Positions 1-5,887 of a DNA stretch of 6,560 nucleotides are shown here, one piece after another. Source of the stretch: Chitinophagaceae bacterium (GTDB taxonomy: Bacteria; Bacteroidota; Bacteroidia; Chitinophagales; Chitinophagaceae); NCBI GenBank assembly GCA_947459455.1, contig CANHEC010000138.1:1-6560 (forward strand), in the 5' to 3' direction. Every line of letters begins with the position of its first letter. The stretch's first letter is position 1. Under the pieces are notes generated by a model. The model saw only the letters and a program-made list of their open reading frames with translations. It was not told the origin of the DNA and did not search any database. A program made the position numbers and the translations under genes.

Positions 1-1
1 C

Positions 2-208
2 AGCCGTGCGGCCGATACCCGCCTCCAAGAAACCGATGCCCGCCAGCCGGTGAGTGCCGAGCGGGTACCCGAACTGCTCGGCCAAATGAAGACGCACCTG
101 GCTGACTTGCTGGCCGAACTGCTGGATCCGCAAGTGCCATTTGATCAAACCACCGATGCAGCCCGCTGCCAGTACTGCGACTTTATCGGTATCTGCGGCC
201 GGCAGTAG
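2..208 (+). CDS. C-terminal end of a PD-(D/E)XK (RecB/AddB-like) nuclease, 5' partial
   Basis: The frame is open from the left edge to a TAG at 206-208 and gives 68 residues, ending ...ARCQYCDFIGICGRQ. The cysteine codons at 167, 176 and 194 form C-x2-C-x5-C, which is how the C-terminal nuclease domain of AddB/RecB-type PD-(D/E)XK proteins ends. In that family these three cysteines, with a fourth lying upstream, hold a 4Fe-4S cluster that stabilises the nuclease fold; the enzymes process DNA ends for recombination. The catalytic D...E-x-K residues and any helicase-like part lie outside the window, so activity cannot be judged. The preceding residues (LLGQMKTHLADLLAELLDP) fit the helix before the cluster. 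The family call rests on the cysteine spacing and end position; the exact subfamily is uncertain. Confidence 0.75.
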   Translation, partial: SRAADTRLQETDARQPVSAERVPELLGQMKTHLADLLAELLDPQVPFDQTTDAARCQYCDFIGICGRQ

Positions 209-228
209 CCGCCGGCACTTTTGGGCAC

Positions 229-257
229 AAAAAAACCAAAGCGTGGTGTGCTTTGGT
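229..257 (-). terminator. Rho-independent terminator for the 66-aa minus-strand gene
   Basis: ACCAAAGC (235-242) and GCTTTGGT (250-257) form a perfect 8-bp stem with a 7-nt loop. The A-run at 229-235 becomes seven U residues right after the stem in minus-strand RNA. It lies about 70 nt past the stop of the gene at 326-526. On the plus strand no U-run follows, so it is at best a weak terminator for the nuclease gene arriving from the left. Confidence 0.8.
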
Positions 258-325
258 CATCCCGTGGGTCGGCTTCAGGAGCAAAGATGCCCGGATTCTT
301 CAACGGTGCATCCCGCCCTTACTGC

Positions 326-526
326 CTATTTATAGAAATCCAACAGGTGGCGGCCGATGCCTTTCAGGTTCAGCTTACTCTGCACCTTGTTGGAGGTCTT
401 TTGGCTCGATTCGGTACAATCGCCGTTGGTAGTAGTGGTGTGACGGCTGGTGAAGCTGTAGGCTACCAAACCAACCACTAACAAGCTGGTAAGAAGGATG
501 CCCGATTTTGCCGTTAGCTTTTTCAT
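326..526 (-). CDS. Small single-TM or secreted protein of unknown function (66 aa)
   Basis: I do not recognise this protein. The ATG at 526-524 gives a 66-aa product starting MKKLTAKSG, with a hydrophobic stretch at residues 9-25 (ILLTSLLVVGLVAYSF) after a lysine-rich N-terminus: an uncleaved membrane anchor or a signal peptide. The remainder is polar, with a threonine run (T30-T33), one cysteine (C37), many Ser/Lys/Gln, and a basic end (GRHLLDFYK). An in-frame start exists upstream at 619, but it would add 31 residues in front of what looks like a natural K-rich export start, so 526 is preferred. There is no Shine-Dalgarno, as is normal for this phylum. The terminator at 229-257 in the right orientation supports a real transcript. 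It is transcribed divergently from kbl and convergently with the nuclease gene. Confidence 0.6.
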   Translation of the reverse strand: MKKLTAKSGILLTSLLVVGLVAYSFTSRHTTTTNGDCTESSQKTSNKVQSKLNLKGIGRHLLDFYK

Positions 527-849
527 AGCAGGGGTGTGTTTGCAGTATATGACGAAGGTAGACTCAGAGAGGTTACAGCCCCTGCTAAATTTTCTTAAAC
601 AAACCGTTTTTAACCACAATTAACCGGCCAACCAGCCGCTACAGCCGCTGCCAACAAGGGCAGCCGCTGCAGCTGTGCCGGTTATCAAAGGGAGGGGGCT
701 GGGGGTGCAAGTGTTTGAAAAGCAGGCCAGATGTTAACGGCAGGGGCTGAAGCTGGCGGTTTCTGCGTCTTGCAGCAAGCAGTTTTGAGCAACCGGAGGG
801 TTTGGCCGATTGTGCGGTCCCTGGCCGGCCGGCAATGCCCCCGCCTTTA
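527..849. other. Gene-free divergent spacer upstream of kbl
   Basis: This stretch separates the starts of the 66-aa gene and kbl. No reading frame in it resembles a protein, and I see no tRNA or known riboswitch. It holds a 12-nt motif shared with the leader of another small membrane-protein gene (560-571), a nested inverted repeat (621-684) and, at its right end, the kbl promoter. Confidence 0.6.
621..684. repeat. Nested inverted repeat with CAGCCGCT direct repeats
   Basis: TAACCGGC (621-628) and GCCGGTTA (677-684) are perfect 8-bp inverted arms. Inside them GCTGCC (647-652) and GGCAGC (659-664) can form a second hairpin with a 6-nt loop. CAGCCGCT also occurs three times directly, at 633-640, 642-649 and 661-668. 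No U-run follows on either strand, so this is not a standard terminator. It could be a structured leader, an operator or simply a low-complexity GC-rich spacer. Confidence 0.45.
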
Positions 850-882
850 TTGGCTATCCTATGTCGCCGGTCGTTAGCTTTG
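850..882 (+). promoter_or_regulatory. Bacteroidota sigma-A promoter of kbl
   Basis: TAGCTTTG at 875-882 matches the Bacteroidota -7 consensus TAnnTTTG at every fixed position. A TTG at 850-852 lies 22 nt upstream, close to the expected place of the -33 box. Transcription would begin near 888, leaving a leader of about 20 nt before the ATG at 908, with no Shine-Dalgarno. Confidence 0.6.
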
Positions 883-907
883 CCGCCTCTAAATACTTGC
901 CTGAGAT

Positions 908-2110
908 ATGAACGAGAAATTTGTTGCCCGCATCAAGGCCGAATTGGCCGATATAGAAGCCGCCGGCCTCTTCAAAAAAGAACGCATCATCACCAGTGAG
1001 CAAGGCCCCGAGATCACCGTAAATGGTAAGCAGGTGCTCAATTTTTGCGCCAACAACTACCTCGGCCTCAGCAGCCACCCCAAAGTCATCGAAGCTGCTC
1101 ACAAAGCCATTGATACGCATGGCTATGGTATGAGTTCAGTCCGCTTCATCTGCGGCACGCAGGACATTCACAAAGAGCTGGAACAAAAACTGGCCCAGTT
1201 CCTCGGTACCGAAGACACTATTTTGTACGCCGCTGCTTTCGATGCCAACGGCGGCGTATTCGAACCCTTGTTCAACGAAGAAGATGCCATCATCAGCGAT
1301 GCGCTGAACCATGCCAGCATCATCGATGGGGTGCGCCTATGCAAGGCCCAGCGCTACCGCTACGAGCACAACAATATGGAGGATCTCGAAGCCAAGCTGA
1401 AGGAAAGTGCCGGGGCCCGCAGCCGCATCATCGTTACCGATGGCAGCTTCAGCATGGATGGCACCATTGCCCAACTCGACAAGATCTGCGACCTCGCTGA
1501 TCAGTACGATGCCATTGTAATGATTGACGAATGCCACAGCAGCGGCTTCCTCGGCAAAACCGGCCGCGGTACGCATGAATACCGTGGGGTGATGGGTCGC
1601 ATTGATATCATTACCGGCACCTTGGGCAAAGCCCTCGGCGGCGCCAGCGGTGGCTTTACCAGTGGCCGTAAGGAAATCATCGAAATGCTGCGCCAACGCA
1701 GCCGGCCTTACTTGTTCAGCAATACCGTTGCCCCCAGCATTGTAGGCGCCAGCATTGCCGTGCTCGATATGCTCACCGAAACCACCGAGCTCCGCGACAA
1801 GCTGGAGTACAACACCAAGTATTTCCGTACCAAAATGACCGAAGCCGGCTTCGATATCAAGCCCGGCGACCACCCCATTGTGCCGGTGATGCTGTACGAT
1901 GCCGTGCTGGCGCAAAACTTTGCAGCCCGCATCCTCGACGAAGGCATTTACGTCATCGGCTTCTTCTTCCCCGTGGTGCCCAAGGGCCAGGCCCGCATAC
2001 GGGTGCAAATGTGTGCCGCCCACACCCAGGAGCACCTCGACCGTGCCATTGCCGCCTTTACCAAAGTGGGCCGGGAGTTGGGCGTGATTAAATTGGGTAT
2101 TGGTGAATGA
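908..2110 (+). CDS. kbl: Glycine C-acetyltransferase (2-amino-3-ketobutyrate CoA ligase)
   Basis: This 400-aa cytosolic PLP enzyme interconverts 2-amino-3-ketobutyrate plus CoA with glycine plus acetyl-CoA, the second step of threonine breakdown after threonine 3-dehydrogenase. It is collinear with the E. coli enzyme (about 398 aa) from the N-terminal EGLF/AGLFKKERIITS region to the end. Visible marks are NFCANNYLGL (46-55), SVRFICGTQDIHKELEQKL (77-95), DALNHASIIDGVRLCKA (131-147, with H135 expected to stack on PLP), IDECH (206-210, with D207 and H210 as cofactor contacts) and TGTLGKALGGASGG (236-249), where K241 should form the Schiff base. VVPKGQARIR (356-365) is the conserved C-terminal substrate-carboxylate loop. 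DECH replaces the DDSH of E. coli, a conservative change. This pattern argues against BioF or serine palmitoyltransferase. A clean promoter and terminator make it a single-gene unit; no tdh is in the window. Confidence 0.97.
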   Translation: MNEKFVARIKAELADIEAAGLFKKERIITSEQGPEITVNGKQVLNFCANNYLGLSSHPKVIEAAHKAIDTHGYGMSSVRFICGTQDIHKELEQKLAQFLGTEDTILYAAAFDANGGVFEPLFNEEDAIISDALNHASIIDGVRLCKAQRYRYEHNNMEDLEAKLKESAGARSRIIVTDGSFSMDGTIAQLDKICDLADQYDAIVMIDECHSSGFLGKTGRGTHEYRGVMGRIDIITGTLGKALGGASGGFTSGRKEIIEMLRQRSRPYLFSNTVAPSIVGASIAVLDMLTETTELRDKLEYNTKYFRTKMTEAGFDIKPGDHPIVPVMLYDAVLAQNFAARILDEGIYVIGFFFPVVPKGQARIRVQMCAAHTQEHLDRAIAAFTKVGRELGVIKLGIGE

Positions 2111-2129
2111 GGGATTAGGTATTAGGGAG

Positions 2130-2161
2130 AGGCCCGTTCGGATAGAACGGGCCTTTTCTTT
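2130..2161 (+). terminator. Rho-independent terminator of kbl
   Basis: AGGCCCGTTC (2130-2139) and GAACGGGCCT (2145-2154) form a perfect 10-bp GC-rich stem with a 5-nt loop, followed by TTTCTTT. It begins 19 nt after the kbl stop. Confidence 0.93.
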
Positions 2162-2333
2162 ACCCCCTTTTGGAGGCAGGGGGTAGCGAGAGGCGGGGGC
2201 TGTCAGCAGTAGAACACATCTCAGCTCCAGTTCGCTCCCTTCCGGGCTCGCTATGGCTCGGCCCCGGCTTAGCAGCCGTGGCTTCGGCCCCTGGCCTCAC
2301 GCTCCAGGCAGCGCAGCCCATCGTCAGTACTGC
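2161..2333. other. Short GC-rich non-coding spacer with a second hairpin
   Basis: This convergent spacer lies between the kbl terminator and the fic stop. TACCCCCT (2161-2168) and AGGGGGTA (2178-2185) form a perfect 8-bp stem with a 9-nt loop, directly after the kbl terminator but without a U-run on either side. The rest is GC-rich and I see no coding evidence. I find no clear intrinsic terminator for fic reading leftward, although the kbl terminator stem could act in both directions. Confidence 0.5.
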
Positions 2334-3299
2334 TTACCTCGTCCGCCGCCGCTTTCTGCTGGCCAGGTACCGCTCCACCGCATCCTTGCTGGTGTACCAC
2401 ACATGGCCTTCCTTGTAGGCCTCGATCTTACCGCGCCGGGCCAGCAGGCTCAGGTATTCCTGGCTAAAGCCATGTTCGTCGCCATCATCACTTACCAGGT
2501 TGCTGATGGGCTGGTAGTCTTCAGCCCTGTCTTCCAGGTTGCTCAGGTAAATGTCGAGGCTCCGCTCCAGCGCCTGGCTCATTAGCAGGCATAGCTTGTA
2601 GTACCGCCCATCGTTAGCCTGGTTCAGCGCCTCGTAGTACTTCTTGCGATCGTTGCGGAGTATGATGGCGGGCGGATAGCCCTGCGCCATCAGCATCAGG
2701 TTGTATACCAGCCGCACGGTTCGACCATTGCCATCAAAAAACGGATGGATATGTACAAAGCGATGGTGAAAAGCAGTAGCCAACTGCAGCGGATGCAGGC
2801 CCAGCGGGCTCTCATTGGCCCATTGCACCAGTTCAGCCATCAGGTCGGGCACTTTCAGTGCATTGGGCGGAATAAAATTGGCGCCGGTAATGCGCACCCC
2901 GCCGGTGCGGTAGCGGCCGGCAAATTCCTTTTCTATTTTATCCAGCACCACGGCGTGTACATCCAGTATCACGTTTTCAGTAAGCACAAAGCCCGGCTGG
3001 GCCAGCGCTTCCACCAGTTCAATGGCATCGTGGTGGTTCACGGCCTCAAAGTGTTCCCGCAGGCTTTTGCCCTTGATGGTAATGCCATCTTCCAGCACGG
3101 CCCGCGTTTCGGCCAGGCTAAGCGTGTTGCCTTCTATGCTGTTGCTGTTATAGGTCCACTCCAGCGAAAGCGCCTGCTGTATGCGCTGGATGGCAATAGC
3201 GGGCAGGGGGCGGCGGTCAAGAATGCGTTGCTTCTTGTCATCAAGCCTTGCCAGTGGCATGTCGGCCTGCACCATTTGGGCTACCCACTCTTTCCACAT
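2334..3299 (-). CDS. fic: Fic-family AMP-transferase, class II (N-terminal inhibitory motif), with C-terminal DNA-binding-like region
   Basis: This complete 321-aa protein is probably cytosolic. Fic enzymes transfer AMP from ATP to a hydroxyl side chain of a target protein. The catalytic loop HPFFDGNGR is at 185-193: H185 is the base, D189 the metal ligand, and N191/R193 bind phosphates. The flap RTGGVRITGANFIPP lies at 131-145. An N-terminal S-x-x-x-E-G motif (S52-NSI-E56-G57-N58) matches the inhibitory helix of class II Fic proteins, in which the glutamate blocks productive ATP binding; this explains the absence of a separate antitoxin gene. Residues 278-312 (QEYLSLLARRGKIEAYKEGHVWYTSKDAVERYL) resemble a winged or excisionase-like helix-turn-helix seen at the C-terminus of SoFic-type proteins, followed by a very basic tail (RKRRRTR). 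The N-terminal segment LPAIAIQRIQQALSLEW is typical of this subgroup. The target protein is unknown. It is divergent from the beta-lactamase gene. Confidence 0.93.
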   Translation of the reverse strand: MWKEWVAQMVQADMPLARLDDKKQRILDRRPLPAIAIQRIQQALSLEWTYNSNSIEGNTLSLAETRAVLEDGITIKGKSLREHFEAVNHHDAIELVEALAQPGFVLTENVILDVHAVVLDKIEKEFAGRYRTGGVRITGANFIPPNALKVPDLMAELVQWANESPLGLHPLQLATAFHHRFVHIHPFFDGNGRTVRLVYNLMLMAQGYPPAIILRNDRKKYYEALNQANDGRYYKLCLLMSQALERSLDIYLSNLEDRAEDYQPISNLVSDDGDEHGFSQEYLSLLARRGKIEAYKEGHVWYTSKDAVERYLASRKRRRTR

Positions 3300-3303
3300 C
3301 CCC

Positions 3304-3311
3304 CAAAGTTA
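3304..3311 (-). promoter_or_regulatory. -7 box of the fic promoter, giving a (near-)leaderless mRNA
   Basis: On the minus strand TAACTTTG is a full match to TAnnTTTG and ends only 4 nt before the fic ATG at 3299. With the usual 5-7 nt from box to start site, transcription would begin at or next to the ATG. No good TTTG -33 box is visible at the standard distance, only a T-rich stretch. Confidence 0.55.
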
Positions 3312-3348
3312 ATATCGGATACCAAAAAATAAAACGAAACCGATATTA
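3310..3348. promoter_or_regulatory. Operator-like inverted repeat between fic and the beta-lactamase gene
   Basis: TAATATCGG (3310-3318) and CCGATATTA (3340-3348) are perfect 9-bp arms separated by 21 A-rich bases, about three helical turns from arm to arm. Similar CAAA/TTTG blocks flank both arms (3304-3307 and 3350-3353). The left arm overlaps the fic -7 box, so a bound protein should block fic transcription. As an RNA hairpin it lacks a U-run in the right place, so an operator is the more natural reading. The binding protein is unknown. Confidence 0.55.
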
Positions 3349-3380
3349 TTTTGCCTGAGCGCCTGCTGCCTCCTTTTCTT

Positions 3381-3388
3381 CAACTTTG
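3381..3388 (+). promoter_or_regulatory. -7-like box in front of the beta-lactamase start
   Basis: CAACTTTG differs from TAnnTTTG only at the first base and ends 4 nt before the ATG at 3393, mirroring the fic arrangement. A second candidate, TTATTTTG at 3346-3353, is also one base off consensus and would give a leader of about 30 nt. Neither has a clear -33 box at normal spacing. Confidence 0.4.
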
Positions 3389-3392
3389 CGGC

Positions 3393-4223
3393 ATGAAGAA
3401 GTTTGTCAGTGTTGTTGTGTTTTTTTCGTGGGTGCTTACCGCCTGCAATACCACCAATATTACCGAAGAGCCCGGGCTGCAGGCTTATTTCGATAGCAGC
3501 CAGGTACAAGGCAGCTTTGCCATGTTCGATAATGGCCAGGGCCAGTTTACGGTGTACAATCTGGCCCGCTACCGCGACAGCGCCTATACGCCAGCCTCTA
3601 CCTTCAAAATCGTCAACTCGCTGATAGGCCTGGCCAGCGGCAGGGTATTTAGCGATACCGTGGTGCTGCCCTGGGACGGCATTGTGCGGCGCAGCCCCGC
3701 CGGCGATACCATGCATGCCTGGAACAAAGACATGAATATGCAGGAAGCCTTTGCCGTAAGCAACGTAGGCTTTTACCAGGAGCTGGCCCGCCGCATAGGC
3801 CGCGATACCATGCAAAAAATGCTGGATAGTCTGGCCTATGGCAATAAGAAGATAGGTGCCCGCATCGACTCCTTTTGGCTGGACAATAGCCTGAAGATTA
3901 CCGCCGATGAGCAGCTGGGCCTGGTGAAAAAGCTGTACTTCCGGCAGCTGCCGCTGCAAAACCGGGAGCAGGAAATAGTAAAAGAGCTGATGGTGCGAGA
4001 GCGGACCGACAAGTACACGCTGGCCTACAAAACCGGCTGGGGCCGCACCGAAAAAGGCAACCAACTGGGCTGGGTAGTAGGCTGGATTGAAGAGAACATG
4101 CACCCGTACTTTTTTGTGCTGAATGTAGAAACGCCCAATGCCGATATAGACATGGTGAATGTGCGGATGCGCATTCTGAAAGGCATTCTGAATCAGTATG
4201 GCTTTTTCAAAGGGCTGAAATAA
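3393..4223 (+). CDS. bla: Class D (OXA-type) beta-lactamase, predicted lipoprotein
   Basis: This 276-aa serine beta-lactamase hydrolyses beta-lactam rings in the periplasm. The ATG at 3393 is chosen because MKKFVSVVVFFSWVLTACN is a lipoprotein signal with lipobox LTAC (C18 lipidated); an upstream TTG at 3351 would add 14 residues in front of it. All class D motifs are present: P-A-S-T-F-K with nucleophile S69 and K72 (the lysine that is carboxylated in this class), S123-N-V125, Y149-G-N151, W162 in FWLDNSLKI (the tryptophan that shields the carboxylated lysine), and K213-T-G215-W-G. NSLIGL (75-80) and GFYQELARRIG (126-136) are also typical OXA segments. R258 probably equals the conserved C-terminal arginine. 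Length matches the family. The substrate range cannot be read from the sequence. No blaR/blaI or mobile element lies nearby, which suggests a resident gene. Confidence 0.94.
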   Translation: MKKFVSVVVFFSWVLTACNTTNITEEPGLQAYFDSSQVQGSFAMFDNGQGQFTVYNLARYRDSAYTPASTFKIVNSLIGLASGRVFSDTVVLPWDGIVRRSPAGDTMHAWNKDMNMQEAFAVSNVGFYQELARRIGRDTMQKMLDSLAYGNKKIGARIDSFWLDNSLKITADEQLGLVKKLYFRQLPLQNREQEIVKELMVRERTDKYTLAYKTGWGRTEKGNQLGWVVGWIEENMHPYFFVLNVETPNADIDMVNVRMRILKGILNQYGFFKGLK

Positions 4224-4270
4224 TTCGGAGCGCTTTTTGCAACTGCTTTGCCTGCAGGCTGCGCAGGCCC

Positions 4271-4294
4271 GCCGGCCAATGCGCCGGTTGTTTT
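4271..4294 (+). terminator. Possible weak terminator after the beta-lactamase gene
   Basis: GCCGGC (4271-4276) can pair with GCCGGT (4283-4288), six pairs with one G-U, around a 6-nt loop, and is followed by TGTTTT. A second small hairpin, GCCTGC (4250-4255) with GCAGGC (4263-4268), lies just before it. Together they suggest that bla and the next gene are at least partly separated, but the stem is short. Confidence 0.35.
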
Positions 4295-4302
4295 CAAATA
4301 GC

Positions 4303-5871
4303 ATGTATCCCCTTTTTATACAATGGCCACAGTGGGGCCGGCCCGACGGCTGGTATTGGCTGCTGGCGCTGGTGCCAGTGGTGCTGATGCTATCGTGGTA
4401 TGGCCGCTGGCGGAGCGCACAGGCCCGGCGCCTGGCCGATGCCCGCCTGCTGCCGGCTATGCTGCCACAGCCTGCCATACGATGGTGGTGGCGCGGCAAG
4501 CTGGCCCTGGTGCTGGCCCTGGCCCTGCTGGGGCTGGCCATGCTAAAGCCGCAGGTGCCCCGAGAAGAAGCTGGCCTGCCGCTGCAGGGCTACGATGTGG
4601 TGCTGGCCATAGATGTAAGCAAAAGCATGCTGGCCACCGATGTAGCGCCCAACCGTCTGCAGCAGGCCAAGGCCCTGGCCACCCGCCTGCTCGATACCCT
4701 GCAAGGCAGCCACATTGCCGTGGTGGCCTTTGCTGGCAATGCCTGGCAGCAGCTTCCACTTACTACCGATCTGCAGGCTGCCCGTACGCTGGTAAACGAA
4801 CTGGATGTAAGCAGCGTACCGCTGGAGGGCTCAGACCTGGAACAGGCGCTGGTGCTGGCAGCCGATGCGCTGCCCAAAACAGCACCTGCCCACAAAGCCG
4901 TGGTACTGCTGACCGATGGTGAAGAGCTGCAGGGCAATGCCACTGCAGCTACCGACCGGCTGAAGGCTGAAGGCATCAAGCTGCTGGTAACGGGCGTAGC
5001 TACCGCCAACGGTGCCCCGCTGACCGATGAAGCCGGCGACCCAATACGCCAGCCCGATGCCAGCCAGGTAGTCAGCCGCCTGAACGAGCCGCTGCTGCAG
5101 CAACTGGCCACCCAAAGCAATGGGCAATACCTGCGCTGGCAGGGCGTGGCCAGCAGTGTGGCCGGGCTGGTGAACGAACTGCAACAACTGCCCCGCCGGC
5201 CCATGCCCAATAGCTTCCTCATGAACTTTTTTAGCTACGGACACTACCTGATCGTACTGGCGCTGTTGCTACTGCTAATGGGTAGCAGCAGTCTGCGGCG
5301 GCTGCCCGCAAGGCCGCAAGTACTCGGGCTATTGGTACTGCTACCGCTGGCTGCAGCAGCCCAGCCACAGCCGCCGCAGGTGCTGCTGCGCCAGGCCGAT
5401 GACGCATTTAAGGCAGGCAACTGGAACCAGGCAGCTACGCTGTATGCAGGTGCGGCCAAGGCTGGTGCCGGCTGGCAAGCGCTGCTACAGCAAGGCAATG
5501 TGGCCTACCGTCAGGGCCGCTTTGAGGAAGCTATGGGCCACTACACCCAGGCCCTGGAGGCGGCTACGCAGCCCGCAGAAAAGGCCCAGATACTGCACAA
5601 CCGTGGATTGGCACTGGTAAGGCTGGGCCAGCTACCAGCAGCTGCGCAGGCCTTTAGGGCAGCGCTGCAGTGGCAGCCCGATGATGCCGATGCCATCAGA
5701 AACCTGAATATGGTGCTGGAAAGCCTGCGCCAACAGCCACCACCCCCGCAGCCACCGCCACCCAAAAAGGCCGCCGACAAATTGGACGAACTGCAGCAGG
5801 AAGAAAAAAAGATCAGGCAGAAACTGCAGAAGCAGAAACGACCGCAAAGCCAGGGCGGAAAGAACTGGTAA
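4303..5871 (+). CDS. batB/batC: BatB-BatC fusion: membrane-anchored vWA domain plus TPR domain
   Basis: The 522-aa product joins two proteins that are normally separate in the Bacteroidota aerotolerance (Bat) operon. BatB part: two TM helices (about 17-32 and 66-81), a vWA domain (about 97-290), and a third TM (about 314-327). The metal site is visible as D104-V-S106-K-S108, S177-D178 in the position usually held by Thr, and D205 in LLTDGEE. BatC part: a hydrophobic segment ending AAAQ (about 339-354) that looks like a signal peptide, TPR-like repeats (about 357-387, 391-424, 426-459), a proline run (479-487), and a charged tail LDELQQEEKKIRQKLQKQK...KNW like that of separate BatC proteins. 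ATG 4303 is preferred; the frame is open back to 4237, but that adds arginine-rich residues with no family match. Function is envelope-related and poorly understood; Bat proteins were linked to oxygen tolerance in Bacteroides fragilis. The usual partner genes are absent here. Confidence 0.9.
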   Translation: MYPLFIQWPQWGRPDGWYWLLALVPVVLMLSWYGRWRSAQARRLADARLLPAMLPQPAIRWWWRGKLALVLALALLGLAMLKPQVPREEAGLPLQGYDVVLAIDVSKSMLATDVAPNRLQQAKALATRLLDTLQGSHIAVVAFAGNAWQQLPLTTDLQAARTLVNELDVSSVPLEGSDLEQALVLAADALPKTAPAHKAVVLLTDGEELQGNATAATDRLKAEGIKLLVTGVATANGAPLTDEAGDPIRQPDASQVVSRLNEPLLQQLATQSNGQYLRWQGVASSVAGLVNELQQLPRRPMPNSFLMNFFSYGHYLIVLALLLLLMGSSSLRRLPARPQVLGLLVLLPLAAAAQPQPPQVLLRQADDAFKAGNWNQAATLYAGAAKAGAGWQALLQQGNVAYRQGRFEEAMGHYTQALEAATQPAEKAQILHNRGLALVRLGQLPAAAQAFRAALQWQPDDADAIRNLNMVLESLRQQPPPPQPPPPKKAADKLDELQQEEKKIRQKLQKQKRPQSQGGKNW

Positions 5872-5887
5872 GTGGAATAGCAAATGT

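Noticed and set aside
527..619. 31-residue N-terminal extension of the 66-aa protein
   Set aside because: It would bury the MKK-type export start and cover the shared 12-nt motif and likely promoter region.
633..668. CAGCCGCT repeats as a CRISPR or satellite array
   Set aside because: Only three 8-nt units with irregular spacing of 9 and 19 nt; no CRISPR-length repeats or spacers.
1337..2035. 232-aa open frame antisense to kbl
   Set aside because: It lies wholly inside a textbook kbl, its translation is rich in Gly/Ala/His as expected from a mirror of codon bias, and it shows no family motif.
2161..2333. Small coding frames in the GC-rich spacer after kbl
   Set aside because: The frames (for example from 2170 and 2253) read as low-complexity Arg/Ala/Pro/Ser text, run into the antisense of fic, and lack any promoter or motif.
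2745..3332. 195-aa open frame antisense to fic
   Set aside because: The opposite strand carries intact Fic catalytic and inhibitory motifs; this frame has no recognisable domain.
3351..3392. TTG start giving a 290-aa beta-lactamase
   Set aside because: It would put 14 residues in front of a complete lipoprotein signal; the -7-like box directly before ATG 3393 also argues against it.
2334..4223. Fic plus neighbour as a toxin-antitoxin pair
   Set aside because: The neighbouring gene is a class D beta-lactamase transcribed divergently, and Fic carries its own inhibitory motif, so no FicA-like antitoxin gene is needed or seen.
4237..4302. Upstream extension of the BatB-BatC fusion by 22 residues
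   Set aside because: The added residues are Ala/Arg/Gln-rich, overlap a possible terminator hairpin and do not resemble BatB N-termini; ATG 4303 leads directly into the first membrane segment.
3309..4541. 410-aa open frame antisense to the beta-lactamase and start of batB/batC
   Set aside because: It spans two well-supported genes and a spacer, begins with low-complexity Ser/Arg/Ala residues, and has no domain.
4590..5244. Overlapping antisense frames within the vWA region
   Set aside because: Cys/Ser/Ala-rich shadow translations of a GC-rich gene with a clear metal-site motif on the other strand.
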